Assembly: GCF_000210295.1 (NCBI RefSeq)
Contig: NC_026738.1
Location: 930,001-994,000, forward strand
Reading direction: 5' to 3'
Origin: Trypanosoma brucei gambiense DAL972
Taxonomy: Eukaryota > Euglenozoa > Kinetoplastea > Trypanosomatida > Trypanosomatidae
DNA length: 64,000 nt
Positions within the stretch are counted from its first letter, which is position 1; each line of letters starts with the position of its first letter. Positions 38,637 through 49,217 of the stretch are shown here, in pieces. The notes beneath the pieces are model-generated. The model was given only the letters and a program-made list of their open reading frames with translations, had not been told where the DNA came from and did not search any database. The position numbers and the translations under genes are program-made.

Positions 38637-39487
38637 CCGTATGAGCTACAGCGACTGGTGTGCTTTCAAGTTGGTTCTTACTTGAAGTTTCCCCTGTTTT
38701 TTTTTCAGATATGTATGTAGGTAGAGTGTAATCACCAAAATCCTTATCTCCGCACAGTGAGCGACCGATGAAAGTTCGTCCTCCTGTTCCCAACCTGTTG
38801 TTGTTATTACTGTACCGGGAATCCTTACTGTTACACCAGTAGGGGGTGAAGGTGTACGGAACAGAAAGACGAACCTGATCTATGAAGCTATATATTTTCC
38901 TTTTAACAACCTATATTTGTTACCCACTCCTTTTCACACAAATATGAGCACAAAAATAATATCTTTGGATCCTTCTATACAAATATGAGTATATATATGT
39001 TCCCCCCAAAATATATACCCTTCCTGATATGTGTATCCTTCGTTTGATCCGTTTCTTATTAAACGGATGTCGCAATGGGTAACACTACTTCCTCTCCTTC
39101 ACTATAATAACGTATTTTGTTATGTATTTACTTGCCCCCTGGTTGTTGATAGGTATGCCAATAATCACGCCAACAGCAATATAAAACAAGGGTTGAAGAA
39201 GTTAAAGGGGTGAAGAACTAAGGTGAAAGAGTTGTTAAACAATACCAATCGAATTTTTAACAACTAACGAAAGGAAGATTGAAAAAGTAAAAAAGCATTC
39301 CATGAGCAGACCCGTGGCTCCGTTTGTGGGAAGCAAGGCCAAGCAGCAAGAAAGAAGAGCGAAGCAGCACGCACACTCTAACCACTTAGAAGTCCAACAA
39401 AGCTGACGAAAAAAAAACTTGATGTATACGTGTGTGTGTGTGTGTGTGTGTATTTATGTGCACATACTTCCTTATGTACCTCTCCTT
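38637..39487. other. Intergenic spacer with (GT)n tract
   Basis: About 850 bases, AT-rich, with a (TG)n tract at 39429-39451 close to the stop of the next gene. Minus-strand frames adjacent to the WDR17-like start are short. No gene is seen. Confidence 0.65.
39429..39451. repeat. (TG)n microsatellite
   Basis: Eleven TG units about 40 bases beyond the stop codon of the neighbouring coiled-coil gene; it reads (CA)n on the transcribed strand. Confidence 0.9.
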
Positions 39488-41989
39488 TCAGCTGCTAGAG
39501 CTTTCATCCCTTTCAAAAAGCATCTGTTGAAGATCATTCACTTCACACGAAACAACAACACACCAATGGACAACGTCCAGCAGATTCCGCATCGCTGCGG
39601 TCCATTCACCATCGCTTACTTCGCCATACCGTACCGATAGACCGCCCACTTTCTCTCCCTTTATAGCAAAAGGTGGTGATGACGGAGTAACCCACCCATG
39701 TTTCACAACTTCTGCTCTTGTATCTGCATTGGCTGCAGTTTCTGACCGGTCGCCCCTTTCGCTGCGCTCCACACACTCACGCAACTGCTGCAGGCGCCGC
39801 CCCATCCACACAGTAATCTCACGGACACACGAAGCAACACCAAAGCATGCTTTGTCAAACGTCTTTCTCGAGAAAAAATTATCTTTAATGAAGAAGTCAA
39901 CGGTGATGTTGGGTGCGTCCGGTGGCGCGCTACGCATCTTCTTCAACTCAATCGTGCTCCTTTCTCCATTAGGATGCAGTATAACACTGCTGGTGTTAAT
40001 GCTGTGCCATTCAATAAGGTGTTGGAGCAGAAGAAGAAGATAACCACAGGCGTTGTTGATCTCCGTTGTGCTTACAAAGCCTTGACGCTTGTCAAGCAAA
40101 CCTCGCGTGAAGTGCAAGCACACTTGTTGTTGCATGGTCGTCAGTGCGGTAAATTCACCAGCACCACAGCACGAAACATCCGACCTATCGTTTGAATCCT
40201 CCTTGTCTTCCGATATAGCTGGTACCGCCTCTTTATTTGTTGCAGGGGTCGCTACGACCTGGGTCTGTTTTGGGGTGTTTGGGGCGACTTTCCCAAGGCG
40301 TAGTCGGGCTATGGTTCCGATGCTGCCTTTCGTGTTAATTGGAAAGGCCAATGAGGTCGCACGGGTGCTGCGAGCGAGGGTGTAGCTCTGCGACATGTTT
40401 TGTATGGATTTTTCTAAGGCGGCTGCCGTTTCAGCAACCTCGTAAAACGCTTTCGTTTGATATGCAGTGGTCCTAATACTAACCTCAATTATCTTCCGCG
40501 AAGTTTCTTCACGTTGCGCTTTCAGGTCCGGGAGCATTTCATCAGCAACCTCCAAGTGTGCCCAAGAGATGTGTGCCAGGTGCGACTCTGCTTCGTCAAC
40601 CTCAATACTCAACCTTTCCAGGCTCTCCTGTTGCTGCAAATCGAAAACGCCGGATTGTCTATCTTGCTGCTCTTTGCAGTTACTTTTATCCACATGGTAA
40701 CCACTCGGTTGAACTTCCAACTCATCAGGAATCTCCGCTACCTCCATAAGCTTTGCCAAATCTTTCATAGCAATAGTTGTGGCATCCTTTTGTCCTGCTA
40801 GTGCAGATATCCAGCAACTAATGCATAAGGGCAGGTCTGTCGTACTTCCATGAACCACCTGCCGCATCAGTCGCTCGGAGAACTGAGTTAAAAGCGCCTT
40901 GTAAACGTCTGTCATCGGCGGGGGTGATATGGTGCCGCACGATACTGTTCTTTCTAACGTCAGTGTCCGTGCTAACCCAATCCTGCTGCAGCTAACGTCG
41001 TTTAGTTCCGCATTTACGTTCGTGGGGGCATTTCCACTTCTTTGGGGTCGGGGAGACGGGGTTCTCAAAGCATGCGATTCATTTGACTGCAGGCCTCCAC
41101 CCATTTGAGCAAATGTGAACGAAAGGTGAGAGCCAGCCATGGAGTAATATTCATTGCTATCGTCACATTCCTCGAGGTTCGCAGCATTGGAACGATTACA
41201 CGCCTCACCATCAGCAGCTCCACCACCAGACCTTCCAGGAGACTCAGCTTCCACAATCCCTGCTATATGGGGAGTTGAAATATTAAGACTAGGGAATGGA
41301 GTTGATAGTATTAGGGACGCCAGCGGTATCGGAAGTCGGTCCTGCAAAATGTTGCTGCAAGGGGCAGACGCCAAAGCGGTAGAGGGATTTAACGCGCCAG
41401 ATGAGGGAACTGTGCTGCCCTCTTGTACTGAACTCCAAACATCAGAAATATACGCGTCGTTTTTTTCCTTTGGAAACCATGCATACTGATGTGCAAAGGT
41501 TTCCGGTAACGTCGCCGTTATCTGGGCTCTCCCTATCGCTACCTTTTTCACATTACCGTAGGTTGTAGACGCTTCGCTTGCTCCGCCGCAATCGCTCTCG
41601 GTATACTGACTGGCCTCTCGACTATTTCCGTCTACAGACCATGGAGTGAATGGAGAGGGCGACAGCGCACCATATTTACCAGTGGCTGTCGTGCGTGATC
41701 CTTTGACCGCTGGGTGGAGCCTAACCTTCCCCTGCTGATGCCTTTCATTACGTTGAGAAATAACAGGGAATGCCGCGCAGCACTCCTTTGCGCTCTTTAC
41801 ATCCTCGTCAGTGTTTGTTTGCGCTCTCGATAAAATTTCAGGGTTTTTGTGTTTATATATTCTTTTTGCGCTGCCAGGAATGTTCATAGTGCAGACGGTA
41901 CTTTGCCCTGCCAACGGCACGCTGCGGCGGCATACACAACACACGAACAGGGCACACACGGACCCTCCAGGATGGCTGCCGTCGCCCAT
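39488..41989 (-). CDS. Coiled-coil hypothetical protein, 799 or 833 residues
   Basis: Two ATGs are possible. The one at 41989 (MGDGSHPGG) lies only about five bases past the first AG (41996-41995) after a T-rich tract. The next in-frame one, at 41887 (MNIPGSAKRIYKH), gives 799 residues and may be the real start if that acceptor leaves too short a leader. The N-terminal half is Ser/Pro/Asn-rich and probably disordered. A helical, coiled-coil stretch lies at about 430-540 (LERLSIEVDEAESHLAHI and onward). The C-terminal 250 residues form a compact helical block that includes QQQVCLHFTRGLLDKRQGFV, VDFFIKDNFFSRKTFDKACF and EITVWMGRRLQQLRECVE. I do not recognise the family. There is no signal peptide or membrane anchor when the second ATG is used. 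Confidence 0.8.
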   Translation of the reverse strand: MGDGSHPGGSVCALFVCCVCRRSVPLAGQSTVCTMNIPGSAKRIYKHKNPEILSRAQTNTDEDVKSAKECCAAFPVISQRNERHQQGKVRLHPAVKGSRTTATGKYGALSPSPFTPWSVDGNSREASQYTESDCGGASEASTTYGNVKKVAIGRAQITATLPETFAHQYAWFPKEKNDAYISDVWSSVQEGSTVPSSGALNPSTALASAPCSNILQDRLPIPLASLILSTPFPSLNISTPHIAGIVEAESPGRSGGGAADGEACNRSNAANLEECDDSNEYYSMAGSHLSFTFAQMGGGLQSNESHALRTPSPRPQRSGNAPTNVNAELNDVSCSRIGLARTLTLERTVSCGTISPPPMTDVYKALLTQFSERLMRQVVHGSTTDLPLCISCWISALAGQKDATTIAMKDLAKLMEVAEIPDELEVQPSGYHVDKSNCKEQQDRQSGVFDLQQQESLERLSIEVDEAESHLAHISWAHLEVADEMLPDLKAQREETSRKIIEVSIRTTAYQTKAFYEVAETAAALEKSIQNMSQSYTLARSTRATSLAFPINTKGSIGTIARLRLGKVAPNTPKQTQVVATPATNKEAVPAISEDKEDSNDRSDVSCCGAGEFTALTTMQQQVCLHFTRGLLDKRQGFVSTTEINNACGYLLLLLQHLIEWHSINTSSVILHPNGERSTIELKKMRSAPPDAPNITVDFFIKDNFFSRKTFDKACFGVASCVREITVWMGRRLQQLRECVERSERGDRSETAANADTRAEVVKHGWVTPSSPPFAIKGEKVGGLSVRYGEVSDGEWTAAMRNLLDVVHWCVVVSCEVNDLQQMLFERDESSSS

Positions 41990-42784
41990 GCAGACTAGCA
42001 ACACGCAACAATGACGAAATGGTAGGCCAACGCAGAAAAAGAAAATAAAGCACAAATAAATTATTGAGAAAGGGAACTATACCTCGGGGAAGGCGGCGGC
42101 AAGCTCAAGTAAAGGGGCCGAGCAACTCTTGTCAAAGCACAAAAGCGACTCCCGATAGTGGATAATAGTGCAAAAATACCGAATGAAAATAAAACGTTTA
42201 GCAAAGAAAAAAAGACGAGAGAGAGAGAGAGAGAGATACCGCTCACTGAGTTTACCGTTGTGTATGGCCTTGCAGTCCGTACCGCATACAATCGCTGTCA
42301 CTTCCCCCACCTCCTGCAATGAATATCCCTTGGCTCGTATTTAACTTCGCTGAAGTGAACAAAGTAAGAATCCAAGGACGGCAAGTACTAAATGTTACCT
42401 TATAAAACTTTGAGTTCCCTCTTTTCCTCGTGGACGAAACGCTAACTGAAAAACGAAATGGGGGAATCCAGGAAAACAACACGAAAAGGAGTGTACTGCC
42501 AAGTAACGTCGGGAACGAAAGTACACAAAGAGGATTTTCAAGAAATATTACACATTATTTAACCTCACGGGTGTGAACAGAGAATTTCATAACCTCACCA
42601 CCACGTCTTCCTTGTCTAACTCCCTTCATCAACATGTTATCTACTGTGCGTCAATACTGCAAGCAGAGTGCAAAAAAGGTTCCTCTATCCATACATTTTG
42701 CTTCAAGGCAAAGTTTGTCACATCATTGTCAAAATCATAACCGTATCACCAACCCCAAGATCACGTGGCACCAGAACCGATAGT
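41990..42784. other. Intergenic spacer
   Basis: About 800 bases with a (GA)n run at 42217-42236, which is a (TC)n polypyrimidine tract on the transcribed strand and a good candidate for splice-acceptor recognition of the coiled-coil gene to its left. No gene is seen. Confidence 0.65.
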
Positions 42785-45700
42785 TTACTGCGCAGAAGTA
42801 TATGGGAGTTCAACCCCTGATAGGCACACAGAACGAGGATGGTACAGTGGCTTTGAATGTTCAGCGGCAGCAGCAGGACGATGGCTGTAATTGCAAGAGG
42901 AGTAGTTTAACCTATCAGTGGTGTAACTCTGTTGCTGTTCTGCGAGTTCAATAGAAAGTGAACGCACCTCGTCCCGCATCTTATGAGAGGACGCCAGTAG
43001 TTCCACCTCACGCATACGCAACTGTGCGTTAACTTCTTCAACGACGCGGCGCGCCTCCCGCTCCTTGTGGAGTTCGTCATACAATTCACTGAGGCGCTGA
43101 TCCACACCTCTACACGCGCCGCGTGCCGCGCTGCTGACGGCAGCCTCCAGCTCATACTCTTCCTGCTTCCGTAGCAACGAAGTCGCCATTTGTTGAGATT
43201 CCTCCAATTGAGCACGAAGTTGACGATTTTCCTCCAAGGCACCGCACATCGCTTCCTTGTGCTTTTCTTGTTCGCGCTTCAGCTTGTCAATGCGGTGGCG
43301 TAAAAAGTGAAACACCTCACGCAAGCGTTGGGCAGGCGCCATTTTGGAGGGACCACTACAGGATCTACCACAATGCTGTTTACCTACCCTCACCCATTTT
43401 GATGGGTCGGTCTTCCATGATGGTGTCATTGAGGGGGCGAAATGGGCCCGATATTCGTTAGAAGCAACGTCAACCTCCGCAATATCAATAACCTGTTGCA
43501 GTAAATAAGTGCTTCCAACTGTGTTATTTTTCTCGTATACACCCACTATGATGGGGAGGACGTCGCGTAACGGGGGTATTTGCACCGTCCGCACAATATT
43601 CGTGAGAAACGGTCCACGAAAGAGTTCTGACAAAAGGGGGACGCTTTCAACTACACCGCGCAAACTGTTAGGCGGAGCGAACACTTTACCGCTTGCGGGC
43701 ACACTAAGCCGTGAAGCACCATCATCGTCTTGACCATCGGCATGACTGTCATGAAGTTCAAACGATACACGTCGAGGGCCACGAGAACGTTTTGTCGCCC
43801 GGCTCATGCGCGTGCACGCAATGGACACAGTTGCCACGGCGAAGAAGGAGGGGTGATAGATAAATGGCGCCAAGCGTTTGCTCTCTTTTCGTCGAGTTTC
43901 CTCCACTTTTATATCTTTTATCGTATCCCTCAGCTCCAGCATCATCGAGCGACACTCTTCCGTAGCGGCTTCGTAGGCTCGACACATTGCGCGTCTCTCT
44001 GCCACAACCGTCCGCACACGCATCACCACAGCAATTAAAACACCACAGAAGCATCGTGCAACCTCATACAGTGCATGTTTTCCTTTCTCTTCACGCTGTA
44101 CACGCTGCTCTAGCGCATCTGTGATGCGAACCAGATCATCACACCGACCACGAAGAACCGCCATCTCGAAGTGCTCCTCACGTCGCTCCGTGAGCTGTTC
44201 CCTAAGCGCATCAATATCCTTAGTTCGGTTCCCAACTTCTTTTCGTTGTAACTCACAATCCTCCTTCATCGCCTGTAATTCCTGCTGCAACTGCCGGTGT
44301 CGCTTTCCAAAGGACTGCAGCTCCATTTCTGCTATTTCCGCTTTCTTCACTGCAACCTTTCGTTCGACGACTGCAGCGGAGAGTTTCTTCTCTAAATCAA
44401 CTTCTGTCGCTCGCGCAGCTGTCAGCGAGGCCTGGAATCGCTTTGCCGTCGCCTGGTGTCGTTGCCTCACTTCCGTAGTCGCTGCAATAAGCCGTTGACG
44501 TTCCTTTTGCCAATGCGCTTCGTTAGAATCCAGAGTCTCCCGCATATCCTCGAGAGCGCAGCACGCTGCTTGCTGTGAGGTCTTCAGCAACGCCAGCAAC
44601 GACTCGATTTCTCCACCTGATGACGGAACATCCCCTAGCAGTAATTTCGCAGGATTCAAGAGTTCCGCTGGTGACGCTACCTGGGGAGACACAGAATTGT
44701 TTCCCTTACCCTCAATAGTCAACAAATCCCCAATTTTCCTTACTGCGGTCACTTCTCTTTCAGCGGAATTCTCTGACAGCTTCCGTTCTTGCTTTGAATT
44801 GCCTGACTTGCATTTGTTCTTACTTCCCTTCGCCGAGACTGAGAGTAACTGACGGCAGTGGCGCTTCACTGCCTGTGCTAGTTGATTGTACCGACAGTCA
44901 GCAATAGTGAGTTTTTCCTTCATGTCCTCGGCACCTTGCCGCACAGTTTGTAGAGTTTGCTCGATATTCCTTAGCTCATCCTGATGTGTACGCCGCTCAG
45001 TGAGTAGTAAGTTTTGCATATCCCGCTGTTGCTGTGTAGCGGTTAAAAGTTGGTCCCCAATAGCCGTTTCTATTGCTTGTAGTTGCTTCCCGACTTCGTT
45101 CGCACAGCGCAGGAGAGTGGTGTATGCACAACTGCCCCCCACTTCACCGTCATCAGCACAACCGCCATCACTCAGTGAAGCATCTGAGCGAGTAAGGGTG
45201 TTGACTAATTGTTTTCCATGCTTACAAAGCAACAGCATGGTTCCACATGTTTCCCTCTGTATACGGTGTAGGTAGTCCACATAAACCTCGAAAACTTCTC
45301 GCACTGCAGCTGCTTCAAGCTGGCGACGCTCCATCTCTTCATAAAGCTGAAGAAATGTTATATGCAGGGTAGCATCCACCTCCCGCCCGTGCTCATCATC
45401 CACATCGGTGGTGGCTGTATTTTTACTTTGCTTCACTTCACAAGCTTCCGCGTCAACAACCTCAACATTCTTCGCATTCACCTGTTCCAACTTGGCACAA
45501 CGCGAATGCATAACTTTCAATTCACCGTGTATTCTCTCATTTACATTCCTCAGCTTCCCCAGTTCCGCTTCGTACCCTCCTTTACACTCGGTCAAAGCCA
45601 CGCGCTCCTTTTCAGACTGTTCTAACAGCTTTCGAGTGTGCCTCAGCTCTCGTCTCAATCCACCCAGTTCACCTTCCATAACGCGTAAGGCATGGACTTG

Positions 45701-46351
45701 CGGTTCGAGCGCCAATCGAGCCTCACGCCGCTGCGCTGCAGCCATGGCTACAAACTCACGGCGACGTTCCTTCTCTTTAAGTGCTGCAATGCGAGCACCA
45801 ATGAGGGCATCTTCGAGGACTGCTTGTTTCTCATTCACAGCGCACAGTGCAACTTCCTGCTCCCTACATCGGTCCTTGTACCACTGAAGCTCCCGCTGCT
45901 GCTTCGCTGTTTCAATGAGAAGATTTTCCCGTGAGAGAATCCCCGTGGGCAACGCTGCCGTTGTTAACGTTGGAGGGTCCTCATCCTTCGCTTCAGGATG
46001 TAGGCCATTGGGTGAAGAACAACATTCACTTGGAGGGAGTGTACTAGCTCTGCCGTCCGGAGCCGTGTGATCCGGTGATCCGCTGCCCTGTTCTCCACCG
46101 GGTGTGTGCTTCGTTACTCCATGCTTGCGAGGGCTCTCTGCGGTTGGTTCCGCTTTGATTCTGTCGTTGGTAACAGGCGGTGACTCCTCCTGAAATGATG
46201 GTTGAGTGTTTAACGGAGTGTTTTTACTTGTCCCACGACCGCAAGTCCAAACGTGATGGGATAAAACCGGTTCGACCCCCATCGTTTGGTTACCAACTTC
46301 ATGACCACTGCCGCGTGTTACAGTGCTCTTACCCAACTGCAAGGATGCCAT
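42785..46351 (-). CDS. Long coiled-coil protein, 1188 residues
   Basis: Start ATG at 46351 (MASLQLGKSTVTRG). Residues 1 to about 130 are Pro/Ser/Gly-rich and disordered. From about 157 to 815 the sequence is almost continuous Glu/Lys/Arg/Leu/Gln heptad-like coiled coil (for example LRRELRHTRKLLEQSEKER and LEKKLSAAVVERKVAVKK), broken by Ser/Asn-rich hinges near 520-570. Residues of about 830-1000 are a non-coiled block (VQIPPLRDVLPIIVGVYEKN, WKTDPSKWVRVG) that could be a small folded domain. A second coiled coil spans about 1007-1150, with a Tyr/Ser-rich tail. The architecture suggests a cytoskeletal or basal-body/flagellar scaffold; that is inferred from shape only. A slightly hydrophobic patch at about 760-780 (CFCGVLIAVVMRVRTVV) sits inside the coiled coil and is too short and charged at its ends to call a membrane segment. 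Confidence 0.88.
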   Translation of the reverse strand: MASLQLGKSTVTRGSGHEVGNQTMGVEPVLSHHVWTCGRGTSKNTPLNTQPSFQEESPPVTNDRIKAEPTAESPRKHGVTKHTPGGEQGSGSPDHTAPDGRASTLPPSECCSSPNGLHPEAKDEDPPTLTTAALPTGILSRENLLIETAKQQRELQWYKDRCREQEVALCAVNEKQAVLEDALIGARIAALKEKERRREFVAMAAAQRREARLALEPQVHALRVMEGELGGLRRELRHTRKLLEQSEKERVALTECKGGYEAELGKLRNVNERIHGELKVMHSRCAKLEQVNAKNVEVVDAEACEVKQSKNTATTDVDDEHGREVDATLHITFLQLYEEMERRQLEAAAVREVFEVYVDYLHRIQRETCGTMLLLCKHGKQLVNTLTRSDASLSDGGCADDGEVGGSCAYTTLLRCANEVGKQLQAIETAIGDQLLTATQQQRDMQNLLLTERRTHQDELRNIEQTLQTVRQGAEDMKEKLTIADCRYNQLAQAVKRHCRQLLSVSAKGSKNKCKSGNSKQERKLSENSAEREVTAVRKIGDLLTIEGKGNNSVSPQVASPAELLNPAKLLLGDVPSSGGEIESLLALLKTSQQAACCALEDMRETLDSNEAHWQKERQRLIAATTEVRQRHQATAKRFQASLTAARATEVDLEKKLSAAVVERKVAVKKAEIAEMELQSFGKRHRQLQQELQAMKEDCELQRKEVGNRTKDIDALREQLTERREEHFEMAVLRGRCDDLVRITDALEQRVQREEKGKHALYEVARCFCGVLIAVVMRVRTVVAERRAMCRAYEAATEECRSMMLELRDTIKDIKVEETRRKESKRLAPFIYHPSFFAVATVSIACTRMSRATKRSRGPRRVSFELHDSHADGQDDDGASRLSVPASGKVFAPPNSLRGVVESVPLLSELFRGPFLTNIVRTVQIPPLRDVLPIIVGVYEKNNTVGSTYLLQQVIDIAEVDVASNEYRAHFAPSMTPSWKTDPSKWVRVGKQHCGRSCSGPSKMAPAQRLREVFHFLRHRIDKLKREQEKHKEAMCGALEENRQLRAQLEESQQMATSLLRKQEEYELEAAVSSAARGACRGVDQRLSELYDELHKEREARRVVEEVNAQLRMREVELLASSHKMRDEVRSLSIELAEQQQSYTTDRLNYSSCNYSHRPAAAAEHSKPLYHPRSVCLSGVELPYTSAQ

Positions 46352-47638
46352 GGAATCGGCGGTTATCGAATGACTAACTTTGTGTCAACACAATATATAT
46401 ATATATATATATTCCTATATATGTTGACGTGGACCGTAAAGCAACGTTAAAACTGTTTTCTATGTACAAAGCTTAAGATTCGCTTCGCTGGAACGCACTT
46501 TTACTTGAGGAGCAACCTCATTCGTGCTTAAAAGTCAAGCAGAAGGAGGTGCTCACTCCTCTTTCTTTCTCTTTCTTTCCCTTTTCCTTGTGTTTTCTTT
46601 GACGTCTTCCTAGTGAATAGGGGGACGTCAAGTTAATATAACTGTAACTTATACAAAAAAAAAGATTTTGGGACGCAAAATAAAATGAAAGGAAAATGTT
46701 CAGTGAAATCAAAAAAAACAATATGTGGCGATCAACCCTCCCTTCGTTTCTTTTCCCATCCCATATCTTGGGAGCAGAGTTAAAACGAGGAAGAGAAGAA
46801 CAGAGTAAAGCCAAACAAAAAAGCATGAGATAAGTAAAAAAGAAAAGGGGGCTGATAGATGAAGGGGGAGCATTAAAAAAAAAAAGAAATTAAAACACAG
46901 AGCGGCAGAGATGCCTGACATATTGTAAGAGATGGTAATCGGATAACTGATTCACAACCAAAGTAACGACAAAGATATTCATTAGAGCTGTAGAAGAGAA
47001 GTAAAAGGGGAAAATGGAATAAAGCGGTACAAAACTGTGCGATATCTCTGTGAATGCCCCATGAGAGAATTTAGTCCTCTCCTCACACCTCGTATGATAT
47101 GATGGGTAGGCCACACTACACCTAAATTCCAAAAGGACTGGAGTAAAAACAAAAAAAAGGAAACAGTACATACACAACAAATACAATATCATACTCATTG
47201 TTTGACAACAAAGAAAAAAAAGTGATACACTCCTTCAATACTTCTGCAAAACACACATAAATACACATAAACACGCACACCTAAGAAAAAAAAAAGAAAA
47301 AAGAAAACAACCGTGGAAAAAGAAATGTTCACACAAAAGTTCTTGCTATTACCAACCCTTCTGGTACCGTTGTATTGATACTTTTATTTGCTCACCAGTT
47401 TGTTTCCACTTCCCTTATTATTTAGTTTCAGTTCCCACCTTTCCACTTTCCCACATGTAACTCATGTATTTCCCAAGCGAAGGCAGAGGGAGCACAAACA
47501 CAAACAATGGAAACCGATGTGAGACGTGGCGACACAGTTTTTTTTTTTTTGAAAAGTTTGTCGTCTGCGAAAACAAATGAGGAACAATGGCAAACATAAG
47601 TAGGAGAGAACAGCAGCTGTAAACTGCACACATAAAGT

Positions 47639-47641
<3 letters not shown>

Positions 47642-47671
<30 letters not shown>
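47642..47671. repeat. (AT)n microsatellite
   Basis: A 30-base alternating AT tract within the 2.9 kb spacer. Confidence 0.95.
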
Positions 47672-47673
<2 letters not shown>

Positions 47674-48490
47674 GTACATGTAACCGACAGTTGTTTTGTG
47701 CCTGCGTTGTTCGCTACACCATAATTTAAGGGGGAACAACAACAACAAAAAAAAACACCAGAAACAACGGCAAGAAGGAGTGCAAGTAAGTAAGCAGAGC
47801 ACAATATAGAAATTTCGTTTCAGTTGATGAAGTGCGTAGTCGACAAGTTCGCATTGCATTTCTCCACTCCACCATCATCACTATTTGAAAGAACACCAAA
47901 AAAAAAATGCAATATGTTATTAATTTCATATCCAACCTCATATAAACGCTTACACCCAAATTATTCCCTCTTTTTCTTTTTTTTAAAAAAAAACTTTCTC
48001 CCTTCAATGCTCTCGTTTTAATTTTATTAGCAGGAAAAGTTACCTGTTTCTCTGCCCTCCAACTCTTTCCTTTTCTGTTATTGTTGCTTCTAGTTAGTGA
48101 CGGCTATTGGTATATTTCTGTTTCTTTGATTCACGCATTACTCAGACACCGGCGAGTGGGGTGAACACAATTAGATACAAACGGCAATAACAAAAAGAAA
48201 CGTGAAAAAAAAAACATAAAACAGCATAAATCTAATCCAGTGAATAAGCAAATGACATGAAACGAAAGAAACATTCACGGAATGGAAAAGGAATATTTGG
48301 GTAGTGAAACAGAAAGAAAGAAAGAAAGGTGTCAAATACACAAAAAAAAAAGAATCACGGTGTGATTTTTCCCCCTCCTTATATTTGTCTTTTTATTACT
48401 TTATCACGGAGAACAAAAACAGTAAAAAAAGGGGAGAGAGGGGACAAAAACACATTATTAAACGAAATTAAATTCTCTTAAATACACAAA

Positions 48491-48519
48491 CACACACACA
48501 CATATATATATATATATAT
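48491..48519. repeat. Compound (CA)n(TA)n microsatellite
   Basis: A CA run passes directly into a TA run in the 3' flank of the FAM227-like gene. Confidence 0.9.
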
Positions 48520-49217
48520 GTATACTTACCTATAGAACAGTTTTGTAAACGATTTCCCCTCTTTTTTTTCCTTCAAAAAAAAAGTCCCAGCTGTTATGTA
48601 AAAGCTATAACTGTATGGAGGGGGGAAGGGGAGTGTTTTGCGCTTTAGAAGGTCTGAAAAAGTTAAAATACTCATTTCTTAACCTCCATTTTGACCCTCA
48701 CTTCCTCCCACTATACTTCTGGAAAGATGAAGAAAAATTGTACATTTCAGTTGGGATAAAAGCAGGAAAAAAGTAGTTATGAAAATACACAGAGATACAA
48801 TCCCAAACGAACAAACAAAATAATTACGCTGAAGAAAATAGAAAAAAAAACAGTGTACATCATAAGTAATGAAAATAATCAGGCACACGATCAGAGCATA
48901 CCTGGCAATGAATTGTACCCCATACAAGTTTTCACACTCTACGCGCACTAACACACAAAACACACGTAAGCGCAGGCGCATACACAGAAATACATATAAA
49001 CGTATCTACAGATATGTACGTATATGGATTTATTCATCTGATACGGGCACAAAATAAACATTTGCGCTTACTTACCTATATGTGGTCGACTCATAGAGAG
49101 GTTAAAGTTCGGTGTCACACCCCCTTCTCCCCTTCAACCACACCCGCATCCTCCTCAGATCCGATGTGATACACATACACATTTTAAATACACCCACGTA
49201 AATGAACATGTGAAACT

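Larger units (their letters stand above)
46352..49217. other. Longest intergenic region (2.9 kb), no gene seen
   Basis: Between the long coiled-coil gene and the FAM227-like gene lies 2.87 kb of AT-rich sequence full of A and T homopolymers. It has AT tracts at 46392-46412 and 47642-47671, a CA then AT tract at 48491-48519, and a GAAA run near 48312-48326. Every open frame in it is short and made of Phe/Leu/Ser/Tyr or Lys-rich low-complexity translation. It may be an unusually long 3' UTR for the FAM227-like gene or hold a non-coding RNA; I see no tRNA, snRNA or snoRNA signature I can support. Confidence 0.65.
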
